A model generated the notes under the pieces. That model saw only the letters and a program-made list of their open reading frames with translations, was not told the origin of the DNA and made no database searches. From positions 1 to 30,103 of the forward strand of contig JBAZWD010000018.1 of NCBI GenBank assembly GCA_041660525.1: a DNA stretch of 30,103 bases, written 5' to 3'. Every line of letters begins with the position of its first letter. The first letter of the stretch is position 1. Of the stretch, positions 6,940 through 16,400 are shown piece after piece. This DNA comes from JABCZS01 sp041660525 (lineage in GTDB: Bacteria > Pseudomonadota > Gammaproteobacteria > JABCZS01). Made by a program: the position numbers and the translations under genes.

Positions 6940-8076
6940 TTAATTTCCTACCATTTTGACAGAATAAATATATTTTATTAATGGATCAACAACCAAATAT
7001 AAGCCATTATCCAAAGACTGGATATAATCCATTTTTTCCAATACTTTTATTGATTGAAATGCACTAGATACAGAAAATCCGGTCAATGCAATAAATTCTT
7101 TAGCCATAGGTGCTAAATCACTATATTTTGAAATAGCAATAAGCATTTTAGATTGATTAGAGCTGAGTTTATCACTTTCTGCAGTGATATTGGTTTTTTC
7201 TGACAATGCGTATTTATGCCATGTTTCTTGAACGTTTTTTTCAGTAGGGGCTGATTTTAAAGCTGTTAATTTATGACAAAGAACGTTCATATAATAGGGA
7301 TGCTTTTCTGTTACCTCCATTATTTTTTCAATCACAGGCAAAGTAACATTTTCACTCCAGATTTTTTTAAACTTGTGCTCTATAAAAGGGATATAATCCA
7401 CGGCTTCAATTCTAGACAATGTAATTTTATCACAAAGTTTATATAATGGTTTTGAGTAATCATCAAAAAGGTTAATTAATAAGTTACGGTTGCTGCCAGA
7501 AAAAATGAACATGATATTTTTTGATTCTTGAGCGATGCTTCGCAGAGCAGCTTCGATCGCATGCGATTCTGAAATTTGAGCAATTCTTTGAAATTCGTCG
7601 AAAAATAAAACAACGGTTTGTTTTTTAGTTTTAAGTGTTTGGTCAAGCTTTCTTAAAGCATCTAAAATGATTTTTGCTGGAGATTTTTTAGATTTCGAAA
7701 ACTCAATGTGTATTCTTTTCCCTGAAAATTTAAAACCCACGCTGTAATCAGCAAAAAAATCCATTACAAATTGTAATGCTTTTTGGGCTCCTTTTTCCAT
7801 TGAATAAAGAATGTCACCGATTGCGTTTAATATTGAATTTTGTATCTCAGCTTCGTTAAGTTCAGCGTATAAATCAATATGAGCAAAAGAAATTTTTAAT
7901 TCTGATAATACATAAAGGACTAAGCTTGTTTTTCCATATCTTCTAGGTGAGATAATTAATGTGGGTCTAATCGACATGATATTGTTGTGAATTTTTTCCC
8001 TTTCTTGCGTGCGATTACAAAAATTTGTACCTACTGCTATCCCTTGCGGGAAAAAATCTTTGTCCCATGAATCCAT
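6940..8076 (-). CDS. AAA+ ATPase of the ATPase_2 (COG1672-like) type with C-terminal winged helix
   Basis: A 378-residue P-loop ATPase. Counting from the ATG at 8076: Walker A SPRRYGKTS at about 43-51, Walker B TVVLFFDEF with Asp-Glu at 160-161, and a sensor-like FSGSNR at about 192-197. The C-terminal 70 residues (SSNQSKMLIAISKYSDLAPM onward) look like a winged helix that could bind DNA or a partner. The ATG at 8076 is chosen because GAGG lies six bases upstream; a GTG four codons earlier overlaps that site. Proteins of this type are widespread in archaea and in genomes of symbionts, and their role is mostly unknown. The gene stands alone, between an IS66 remnant and a Sel1-repeat gene on the same strand. 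No membrane segment is seen. The fold is clear; the function is not. Confidence 0.8.
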   Translation of the reverse strand: MDSWDKDFFPQGIAVGTNFCNRTQEREKIHNNIMSIRPTLIISPRRYGKTSLVLYVLSELKISFAHIDLYAELNEAEIQNSILNAIGDILYSMEKGAQKALQFVMDFFADYSVGFKFSGKRIHIEFSKSKKSPAKIILDALRKLDQTLKTKKQTVVLFFDEFQRIAQISESHAIEAALRSIAQESKNIMFIFSGSNRNLLINLFDDYSKPLYKLCDKITLSRIEAVDYIPFIEHKFKKIWSENVTLPVIEKIMEVTEKHPYYMNVLCHKLTALKSAPTEKNVQETWHKYALSEKTNITAESDKLSSNQSKMLIAISKYSDLAPMAKEFIALTGFSVSSAFQSIKVLEKMDYIQSLDNGLYLVVDPLIKYIYSVKMVGN

Positions 8077-8200
8077 ATAAAACCTCACTTCTATGTGTAT
8101 GTTTCATATTATATGAAATATAGATTCAATAGTCAAATTAGGAGAAAGTTATTTAAAAACAATAAGATTCAGGGCGTTCATTAGGCGCATTCTAGGGGTC

Positions 8201-8244
8201 GCAAAAATTTACAAAGCCACAAGCTATGGCGCAAGCTTATTGGC
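8201..8244 (-). terminator. Intrinsic terminator candidate after the Sel1-repeat gene
   Basis: On the - strand, GCCAATAAGCT and AGCTTGTGGC pair with a small internal bulge around an eight-base loop (8216-8244), directly at the stop codon. A T-rich stretch, TTTGTAAATTTTTGC, follows. The position and shape fit a Rho-independent terminator, although the T-run is interrupted. Confidence 0.5.
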
Positions 8245-9476
8245 TAATATTTTTTCTTAAATGTAGGCTGCGAATTTACTAGAGGAGTAGTTTCTGGAGA
8301 CCTATTATCTTTTCTTATGAATGTACGATGCAAAAAACTTGGGCTGGAAGAATTCATTGTCTCTAACGCAGTTTTTGCTGTGGCATTCCCCTGCTCAGCT
8401 GCTTTATTATACCAAAACAATGCTTGGGTATTATCCTTGCTAAGCCCCCCTCCTCCAAGCTCGTACATCTGAGCCAGAGAACATTGTGAGCTCGCATCTC
8501 CTAGTTTAGCTCCTTTTTGGTACCAAACCACAGCTTCCTCTTCATTTTTAGGAACGCCTCGACCTATTCTATACATTTGAGCCAATAAAAAATGGGCTTC
8601 AGAATCTCCTTGCTCGGCTGCTTTGTGAAATAAAACCACCGCTTGCGCATCGTCTTTGGCAACAACTCGACCCGTTGTATACAAATGTCCCAATGACTTT
8701 AGCGCATCAACAGATCCTTGTTGAGCACCTTTTTGAATCCATACCACAGATAGTTTTTCGTCCATAGGAATACCACCACTACCTCTCGCATACATCTCTG
8801 CAAGAACGCATTGAGCTCTTGCACTTCCTTGTTGGCCTGCTTTTTCAAACCATATAAATGCTTGTCTTTCAGCAGCTATGAGCGTCTTTGCAAGATCTTG
8901 TAATGTTGTCTTTTCTTTCAAATTGACGCCTGGTTCTAGAGCTTTTGTTAAACTTTCAAGAACGTTGTTATGCAGATAGATTTCTCCCAGCTCATATTGA
9001 GCTTCTGCGTTATTTTGTTCAGCTGCTTTTCTAAACCACTCAATGGCTAGTATCTCGTTCTTAACAACACCTCTGCCGTAAAGATACATTAATCCGAGAA
9101 TATTTTGTGCAAAAAGATCTTCTTGTGAAAGCATTAATTGCTCAAATCCGTCTTGATAATAATTTAAATCTTCGGGTATATCTTTTTCAAAATCCTCCAG
9201 CCCCATTTCATGCATTACACCCAATGAATACAGCGCACACCCATTATTTTGACTGGCTGATTTTTTATACCACTCCAATGCTTTTATAGTATTTCTAGGG
9301 CATTCTTTACCGGTCTCATTAAACCATCCAACTAGGTATTGTGCTCTTGAATCTCCCTCTTCTGCTAACTCTAAAAGCTGATTAAAATTCATCTTTGAGA
9401 TCTCAACGGACGAAAGATTTGATATAGAATGAAAGCTAGTAGAATCCTGCTGGTGAAAGTCGGCACTCTTTAACAT
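8244..9476 (-). CDS. Sel1-like repeat protein
   Basis: A 410-residue soluble protein made almost wholly of Sel1-like (SLR/TPR-type) helical repeats, about seven or eight between residues 42 and 365. Clear units include AQNILGLMYLYGRGV and AHFLLAQMYRIGRGV. A region at about 165-205 is a longer insertion between repeats. The last 40 residues are polar and probably unstructured. There is no signal peptide or membrane segment. The start is supported by AAGGAG seven bases before the ATG. SLR proteins act as scaffolds; in Legionella several (LpnE, the EnhC type) affect host entry and trafficking. A host-directed or scaffold role is an inference from family and context. The two kinases at the far end of the window carry the same repeat type. 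Confidence 0.88.
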   Translation of the reverse strand: MLKSADFHQQDSTSFHSISNLSSVEISKMNFNQLLELAEEGDSRAQYLVGWFNETGKECPRNTIKALEWYKKSASQNNGCALYSLGVMHEMGLEDFEKDIPEDLNYYQDGFEQLMLSQEDLFAQNILGLMYLYGRGVVKNEILAIEWFRKAAEQNNAEAQYELGEIYLHNNVLESLTKALEPGVNLKEKTTLQDLAKTLIAAERQAFIWFEKAGQQGSARAQCVLAEMYARGSGGIPMDEKLSVVWIQKGAQQGSVDALKSLGHLYTTGRVVAKDDAQAVVLFHKAAEQGDSEAHFLLAQMYRIGRGVPKNEEEAVVWYQKGAKLGDASSQCSLAQMYELGGGGLSKDNTQALFWYNKAAEQGNATAKTALETMNSSSPSFLHRTFIRKDNRSPETTPLVNSQPTFKKKY

Positions 9477-9701
9477 AAAATGCTCCTTAGTGATGAATAG
9501 TCAAAAGGCACTTTATCTATTTACAAATAACAATCTGTAGTAGCTTAAATATCATGTTTAGCTTTCAGTAATCAGGTCCCTGACGATTAATAGGTAACTG
9601 ATAGGGGGGGGTTCCACAGTAAATTTTACCTTTAAATAAATTATTTTTATACTACATTTTATCATATTTTTATAGTAAAAGTAACCGTAAGCCGACGCCT
9701 T

Positions 9702-10105
9702 CAGGGTAAGCGCATCTAAATTGCTTGCCTAACAATAATTTCCCGGAAATCATCATCAAGGGCGGCCATTAAACGTTTACGTTTGACACTTGCATCAATA
9801 GAGGTGTCCTTTTTAATAAGGTTTAAGGCAATATGCCTCATGACAGCAAAATTTTCAGGAGCAGCACCAACTCGAATGCGCGACTCATCTTCTCTAAATG
9901 TCATATCCAAAGTCCACTGCAAAGAGTTTTCAACATCCCAATGCTTTCTGACAACATTCATTAATTTTTTTGCATCAGAATTTATTGATGTAATATAAAA
10001 ACGAGCATCGCATGTTGTTTTATCTTTCAGTTCTCTTTTGCTTTTTATCATCACAATACTGTTCAAGTTTTTCCATTTTTTTATTGAAGGAAAATTTTCT
10101 GAGTT
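9702..10105 (-). mobile_element. ISAs1-family element, 3' fragment
   Basis: The 3' end at 9702 (CAGGGTAAGCGCATCTAAA on the + strand) matches the usual ISAs1/H-repeat end in outline. At about 10100 the sequence changes to the 3' end of an IS256-family element, so the 5' two-thirds of the ISAs1 element are missing. Confidence 0.6.
9716..10105 (-). pseudogene. ISAs1-family transposase, C-terminal fragment
   Basis: The last 130 residues or so of an ISAs1 (H-repeat-associated) transposase. Family signatures are RFYITSINSDAKKLMNVVRK, HWDVENSLQWTLDMTFREDE and APENFAVMRHIALNLIKKDT. The full protein is about 370 residues. The N-terminal half with the first catalytic aspartates is absent, replaced by the tail of an IS256 element. 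The frame opens at an ATG at 10153 inside the IS256 tail, so any product would be a chimera. Not functional. Confidence 0.85.
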
Positions 10106-10130
10106 ATGCCCGAAAGTTGTGTTTAGCATT

Positions 10131-10557
10131 TTAAGCGGCCACAGATTGGTCATTTGCTAACTGCGTTTTATCAGCAACCCCATCGACAAATTTCACGCCT
10201 CTAATGACTTCAGCCAGGCGAGCAAATCCATAGAGTCTGATCCAACGCACTTATGCACTTTGACACAATTTGAATACCATCGTCAATATTGTTTTGCGTG
10301 AAAAACATCCTTTAGAGCGTTTTGTGCGATGACGTACTGTTGCAAATGTTGATTCTATCGGGTTGTTTGTGCGCATTGATTTCCAATGCTCTGCAGGAAA
10401 ATCATAAAATGTCAGCAATTCTTCTTTGTCTTTTTGCAAGCACTCAACCGCTTTGGCATATTTTAGCGAATATTTTTTAACAAAAATATCAAATGCTTTT
10501 AATGCATCATCTTTCGTGGTAGCCATCCAGATTTCGTGAAGCATTTCTTTTGCTTCA
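10131..10557 (-). pseudogene. IS256-family (Mutator) transposase, C-terminal fragment with in-frame stop
   Basis: The family C-terminus is clear: LHEIWMATTKDDALKAFDIF, then HWKSMRTNNPIESTFATVRH and RTKRSKGCFSRKTILTMVFKL. A TAA (10251-10253) interrupts the frame after CQSA. Beyond it the same frame continues with recognisable IS256 sequence (LAEVIRGVKFVDGVADKTQ) to a natural stop at 10131. The fragment lacks the N-terminal 60-70% of the transposase and abuts an IS3 fragment at about 10558-10562. The 3' tail after 10131, including CACAACTTTCGGGCATAACTC-like sequence, resembles the ends of other IS256 elements. Confidence 0.85.
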
Positions 10558-10561
10558 CCAT

Positions 10562-11259
10562 GCTGAGATTAATGCGTGTAGTGGATGAAGTGTATACACA
10601 ATATCCATTTTTTGGTAGCAGGCAAATGAGCAGTTATTTGCGAAGTAAGGGACATAATGTTGGGCGTAGCAAAATACGCAGTATTTATGAACGTTTAGGA
10701 TTGCAAGCTGTATGTCCTGGACCGCACACAAGTAAGCCACATCCGGAGCATAAGATATATCCTTATCTACTACCTGATGTTGCGATTGTACAGCGTAACC
10801 AAGTGTTGGAGCACGGACATCACATATATACGCATGCACAAAGGGTTTGTGTATTTAATGGCTATTATCGATTGGTACAGCCGATATGTGTTGGATTGGG
10901 AATTAAGTATTAGTTTAGAAGCAGATTTTTGCGTTGAAACATTGGGCCGTGTATTAATACACGGTAAATGTAAAATATTTAATACTAATCAAGGTTCACA
11001 GTTTACAAGCATTGATTTTACAGAATTACTGCTTGACCATGCGATTCAAATTAGCATGGATGGCGTCGGGCGAGCGCTAGATAATGTTTTTGTAGAGCGC
11101 TTATGGCGCAGCGTAAAATATGAGTATATTTATTTGCAGGAATGAGATAGCATTAAAGATGTGCGCATTGGTTTAAAAAATTATTTTAATTTTTATAATC
11201 ATGAACGTCCACATCAAGAATTAAATGGTGCTACGCCAGCTTCAATATATTTTTTATAG
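10562..11259 (+). pseudogene. IS3-family OrfB transposase fragment, frameshifted and with a nonsense codon
   Basis: IS3-family rve transposase lacking its N-terminus. The first part reads LRLMRVVDEVYTQYPFFGSR and GHNVGRSKIRSIYERLGL. An extra T at 10806-10807 (AACCAAGTGTTGG, where TGTGG would encode the expected NQVWSTD) shifts the frame. The remainder then reads CWSTDITYIRMHKGFVYLMA, NTNQGSQFTS and ALDNVFVERLWRSVKYEY, the expected catalytic regions. A TGA at 11146-11148 replaces the Trp of the usual KEWDSI motif. Similarity continues (YNHERPHQELNGATPASIYF) to the natural stop at 11259. Two independent lesions and a missing 5' end show a dead copy. Confidence 0.88.
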
Positions 11260-11267
11260 TATTTGAA

Positions 11268-11328
11268 GACGTGATTCATTTATTTCGGAGCAAGGATTAG
11301 GGCAGCTTACGCTGTCCTTAATCACGTC
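11268..11328. repeat. Nested inverted repeat just after the IS3 fragment
   Basis: Outer arms GACGTGATT (11268-11276) and AATCACGTC (11320-11328) are perfect complements. Inside them GATTAGGGCAGC and GCTGTCCTTAATC pair imperfectly around TTAC. The structure could be the end of the IS3 element, a folded recombination site or a terminator. No T-run is present. The rest of 11260-11508 holds no recognisable gene. Confidence 0.5.
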
Positions 11329-11508
11329 ACAATCATCGGCATTTCTGCTCGGTATCATGGTGTGATGAAAATGGGAAGGGACTAAATTAACAACTAAGCA
11401 AGGTGAATTTCTACCTCTTATTTTAGTAAAAATTTGGTCTAGTTTTTTCGCCCACTTTAAACAGGCACAGTAAAAATAGTTGAATTTCTAGGTAATGATC
11501 AAGAAAAA

Positions 11509-11835
11509 GTGACTGAAGTGGCTGCATTTCCCTCACAAGGTGTCGTTGATTTTACGCCGTCCACATCAACATCAAGGCCCAGTGAGCCGCCACCTAAACC
11601 ACTATTTAATACCACATCTACGCGACCACCTCTAACTGACGCGGAACTACATAGCATGGCCGTCAAAGATTTAGAACTAGAAAGAATAGCTACACAAGAA
11701 TTACTCACCGAAACACCAGAAACACCCGCTTCTTTTTCAAGCGATCAATTTCAATCTATGCAGGACGGATTAACAAAAACCGAAACACAACTCATCAATG
11801 CCTGGCTCATCTCGAAGCCTTATAAAAGGTGGTGA
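11509..11835 (+). pseudogene. Probable C-terminal fragment of an unidentified protein
   Basis: A 108-residue frame from a GTG, also open upstream to about 11464 without a better start (readable as TVKIVEFLGNDQEK before the GTG). No Shine-Dalgarno is present. The sequence is Pro/Thr/Ser-rich (PSTSTSRPSEPPPKPLFN), then acidic and helical (LTDAELHSMAVKDLELERIA), a composition seen in disordered linkers and C-terminal tails of effector-like proteins. It lies directly downstream of a cluster of IS debris, so the most likely reading is a gene that lost its 5' part. No family is recognised. Confidence 0.4.
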
Positions 11836-11885
11836 GAGACCATTCCATTAGAGCCATTGAGAGAAGAACAGAAAAGGTATTTACG

Positions 11886-11913
11886 TTGACAAGCTTACAT
11901 CTAAAATGATAAA
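11886..11913 (+). promoter_or_regulatory. Sigma-70-like promoter for the ankyrin/coiled-coil gene
   Basis: TTGACA (11886-11891), 16 bases, then GATAAA (11908-11913, four of six matches to TATAAT), ending 37 bp before the ATG at 11951. The -35 is a perfect consensus, rare in this AT-rich sequence. It could drive the four-gene + strand series, though gaps of 66-144 bp between those genes leave room for further promoters. Confidence 0.5.
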
Positions 11914-11950
11914 AATCCACCACCTGATCAATTAACTATGGAGAGAAAAC

Positions 11951-13285
11951 ATGGGAAAAGCACAAGAAATTTTGTTAAAAGAATTGAATGCACTGATGAA
12001 ATGCTCATGGCAATCTAGTTCAGGTGAGCTAATATATAGTACTGGCTATCCATTAGAGATGGCAAAAGAACTTCAGTACGCTAAATTTAGAATAATCTCA
12101 GCAATTTTACAATTAAGCTATTTAACCTCTGGAAATAACTCACAGCTAAATTCGTTACGTTCACTGACTGATTCATTTAACCAAAAATACCCTGAGGCTT
12201 GCAAGATAAAATGTGAAAATAGGAACAGTTCCTTCTATAAAGAAGAACAGTTAACTGTTTTTTTTGAACAAATACACAGCAAATCGGATAGACTCTTAAA
12301 GTACTTGAAAATATTTGAGCTGACATATCGAAAACAATACAGCGGCGAAGACTTAAGATCAAAAACTGTATTAAGTAACATTGAGCAACTATTGACAGTA
12401 GATGTAGTACAAGAACTGTTTGAAAGTGCAAAAGATCTACCTGCGTATGTAGTTTACTTTGGACTGATTAATAATACTGATCTCAATAAAAAGTGCCATT
12501 TCAAAGATATTGATTTTGATAAACTAAGCGACGCAGAAAAAGCATTAGCAGCGATTATGTTTGATAATACGACACTATTAGACGAATTATTATCAAGCTC
12601 CACAGATCAAAGTTCACTTACGCTAATAAACGATCATGCTTTAATGGGATTTGCTGCAGCTAATGGCCGGATAAATTCAATGAAAATTTTATTAAAACAT
12701 GGAGCCACATTAGAACAAAAATATAGTATCAAATTAACAAATAACAGGAGCCTTCTAACTAATTATAGTTACATAGGTGATGGGCGCGCATTTTTTGAAG
12801 CACTTTCAAATAAATATTTAGATAGCACCTTAGAGTTCACTACATTAGGCTTAGCAGTAGCAACCGCTAAATATTTACCACCTGCTATGGCTAAAGATAC
12901 GATAAAATTCTTACTTGATTCAAAAGCAAACTATAACGCTAAAATCACTCGCGTTTGGTCTGAAGAGCATGGTTATTATAACAATCGCACTACAACATCA
13001 AAAGCAGAGAATATTTCATTATTTACCTTTGATGAATCAGGTTATTTAAGCGAAGCAGTAACAGCTCTTAAAAATCAACAAGTGAGCGCCTCAACAAAAT
13101 ATAAAGGAAATAAAACAACACCCCAGTACCATAACAACAATAACAATACAACAGTTACAGTCCAAGGCCAGTTAAGTGCGCTTCAGGATGAAAATAAAGA
13201 ATTACGTAAAATGATAGAGGATTTATATCGCAGAGTAAAACAACTTGAATTGAATAATAATACTAGACCAACAATGAAAAAATAA
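11951..13285 (+). CDS. Ankyrin-repeat protein with C-terminal coiled coil, effector candidate
   Basis: A 444-residue soluble protein without signal peptide. Residues 1-190 are predicted helical with no recognised family. Ankyrin-type repeats are visible at about 195-260 (HALMGFAAANGRINSMKILL then KHGATLE) and more weakly at about 296-330 (LGLAVATAKYLPP to LLDSKANYNA). An Asn/Thr-rich linker (HNNNNN, about 394-400) leads to a coiled coil at about 404-436 (LSALQDENKELRKMIEDLYR then RVKQLEL). The start is supported by GGAG seven bases upstream of the ATG. Ankyrin repeats bind proteins, and in Legionellales they are common in secreted effectors. The coiled coil suggests self-association. The LRR gene follows 129 bp later on the same strand and has a similar C-terminal layout of ankyrin-like segment plus coiled coil. 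Confidence 0.8.
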   Translation: MGKAQEILLKELNALMKCSWQSSSGELIYSTGYPLEMAKELQYAKFRIISAILQLSYLTSGNNSQLNSLRSLTDSFNQKYPEACKIKCENRNSSFYKEEQLTVFFEQIHSKSDRLLKYLKIFELTYRKQYSGEDLRSKTVLSNIEQLLTVDVVQELFESAKDLPAYVVYFGLINNTDLNKKCHFKDIDFDKLSDAEKALAAIMFDNTTLLDELLSSSTDQSSLTLINDHALMGFAAANGRINSMKILLKHGATLEQKYSIKLTNNRSLLTNYSYIGDGRAFFEALSNKYLDSTLEFTTLGLAVATAKYLPPAMAKDTIKFLLDSKANYNAKITRVWSEEHGYYNNRTTTSKAENISLFTFDESGYLSEAVTALKNQQVSASTKYKGNKTTPQYHNNNNNTTVTVQGQLSALQDENKELRKMIEDLYRRVKQLELNNNTRPTMKK

Positions 13286-13414
13286 TCAGATTTCATATGG
13301 CATCTCAATGCATTATCTGAGTTTCCATAAAACTTAGGTTTTATTTATATGCTCTACGATTAGTTAAACGCAAGAGTCCGAGTCCGAAAATAATTTACCA
13401 CAAGGATAAATAAA

Positions 13415-16400
13415 GTGTATAACGAAATTTCCATTTTAGAAAAAGTAAAGAACAATGACTCGACGGTGACTGTATTAGATTTAACTAAACAATTAGATAA
13501 ATCTCACGATACACTATCTAAATTAACTAAAAATAGTAATTGTCGCCATACAGATTCATACTCTTCCTCTTCCTCTTACTCTTCATATAATGACAGAACA
13601 GCAATTTTAATAGAACAGTTAGTGGAAATCTTGAAGAATAATAACCACGTTATAGAACTCAACCTGAGCTCAAACAAGCTTGATTATTATTCTATTAAAG
13701 TCCTGTCTAAATTATTTGTGCATAATAAAACCATAAAAACACTCAATTTAGAAAACAATGAAATAGATAACAAAACTGCTTTAATGTTATTAGAAAATAT
13801 CAATAACTCTATTAAAGAACAGCATTTAACTACATCCTTTAATTACAGCACACAAAAATCTCAACAAATCAACACTAATCAAAATTTGACTGCTAACAAT
13901 AATGCTCCAACATCTAGCATTACGACACTCATTCTTAATAAAAACAAGATTAATGATTCTGAATATGGATATGGATATGGAATTGAAGAAATAGCCAAAA
14001 TAATGAACATTGAAAGTCTGCATTTAGACTCAAATCATCTATCAGATAAGAGTGCAAAATATCTTGCTGGCAACAAAAAGCTCAAAAAACTTATCATAAC
14101 CAACAATAAAATAAACGAAGAAGGAATTAGATATCTTGCGAATTCTGAAATTGAAGAGCTACACATAAAAAATAATTTATTCGATATAACAAGTAAAGCA
14201 AGCTCATACAACAACACCCATCACTGGTCTGTTTATCCAAGTTACACTAACCAAAATAAAGAAAGCGGAGAATCTATTGAGCTGTTGTTTTTAAAAAATA
14301 AATTTATAAAAAAATTGGATGTTGAGTTAACTCTTGACGTTAGTATGCTAAGAGCTATTAAAGACAACGAGAAAAACCTTACCGTCATTAATTTGCAAGA
14401 TAAAGAATTAAAAAATGCATACATGGAAGTCCTTAAGGATGCAATAAGTAAAAATACAGCCATCATCGACATCAAATATAAGCATGCATTACCTGCTGAA
14501 CTTATTAATAAAATAAATCAAAATTTAAAACAAAAAGTTGATGCCATATTAAAATCAGATGATTGTCAAGATGGGCTCTCTGACATTGTTTATAAATTAA
14601 TCTTAGAATCCAATGCAAAATTAGAAAAATATAATGCGCTAACTGAAGCTGCACAAAAGAATAATGAGAATAACACAGCAATAATTGATTTTATTTATGA
14701 TTTACTCGTCAAGGTAGATGTGCCTCGGCTGTATTTGTCTAAACGAATATTTAACCCTGTAAATCCTCAGCTGCTCCGCAAAATCTTTAAGAATAGAAAA
14801 GAATGCAAAGCTATAGAGTTTGATGGTCTTACAGTAACAGCCGACGTAGCTTCTGCTGTTATTGAAAATTTAAATATAGTGAATCTGGGATTAAGAAACT
14901 GCTCTATAAGTGACGATGTTTTAGAAGCTCTATTGCTCAAGCTTCAATTAAATGAGTTAACATTATTCCCAGGCTCAACGGGTAAAGTGAGTGCGAAAAA
15001 CATAAATATAATTACAAACATGAAGTCGTTGAATAGTCTAACCATGCAAGAAAGTTTATTGACTGAAGAAACAATTCTCTCCTTATTAAAAAGTAAAACA
15101 TTACAGTTTACGAATATAAACCTTCCAATACCTTTTGAAACACTGCATAAGCTGCGAAAAAATTCGAGTAAAATTGTTGTGTTAGAGTTAAAGTATAAAT
15201 CTTTAAATGATGCACATGTTCTCATACTTCGTGATGCATTAAAAGACAACTCATATGTTACCGAGATCGATCTTACCTATAACGAAATAACTGATATTGG
15301 CGCAAAAGAAATATGCCAACTGAAATCGATTACTAAAGTCGGGTTAAATAGTAACAAAATCACAGATGAAGGCGCTATATTTATATCAAAACAAACTCAC
15401 ATAAAACAGCTGAGCATAGCGGGTAATCTACTCACTGACATTGGGATGTCAGAATTAGAAAAAGTTAACTTCAACAAACTCAGTTTAGTTGAAGAAGGAA
15501 TCAGAACTGTTCTTTATCCTAAAATAAAAAATGATGAAGTCAACACTTTTAATTTCAAAAGTTATGATATCAATTCCCAGGACTTGATATTCATATGCAG
15601 ATTTCTAAAACAATTTACATCTGTCAAAACTATAAATCTATCGGCTCATAATTTAACTGACGAATCGGCTAAAATATTATCTCAGCTTGAGAATAAAGTG
15701 GCGTTAGATTTATCTAAAAATTCAATTACCGATGTAGGGGCAGAGTTTTTGGCAAAAAATGAATTTATTACAGCACTTGATTTAACAAGTAACCCACTTA
15801 GCATACAAGCGAAAATACATTTGCTGCGAAAAAATAAAAACCGTGCATTAAAAATTGATTGCTGCATACCATCAGATATTGCATATAAAATAATATCTGA
15901 TGACCCAACCATTACCAGCGTCTCTCTCGAACAAAAAGAATTAAGCAACGATGATTTATTCATTTTGTCCGATTTGTTGCAAAATAATACGCATGTTACT
16001 GAAATTCATATTCATAACAGTGTGGTTACAGCTGAAGGCATAAAATCACTAATTGCTCATAAGCGAATAACTTCTTTAGTAATTAGCAATAAAATTTTGA
16101 TAGATACAATAAATATTCTACCTGACTTTCAATCACTAAAGCATCTAACTGTCGTCATCACAAATAAACCAACCGCGTTAAATAGCGATATGATATTAAA
16201 AGTAGCAAATGAAACTAATATCGTTCGTTTTCGCTTTCGGAATACTGCAGGTGACTATATTAAACTCAACCATACAGGCGATCCAAAATCTGGCGGATAC
16301 ATTGAAGAACAATGCGGCATCAAATTACTAGAAAACCCAAAACTTGAAATATATGATCTTATAATGCCTATCAGTCTAGAAACCATACAACGCATACGCG

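Noticed and set aside
8244..9476. Sel1 protein as part of the kinase operon system
   Set aside because: Same repeat type but 16 kb away and separated by IS debris; a functional link cannot be supported from sequence.
10555..10839. A 94-residue - strand frame opposite the IS3 fragment
   Set aside because: Cys/Tyr-rich antisense translation of transposase sequence; no start signal.
10536..10913. A 125-residue + strand frame as a real gene
   Set aside because: Its second half is the wrong frame of the IS3 transposase after a one-base insertion; only the first 90 residues or so are transposase-like.
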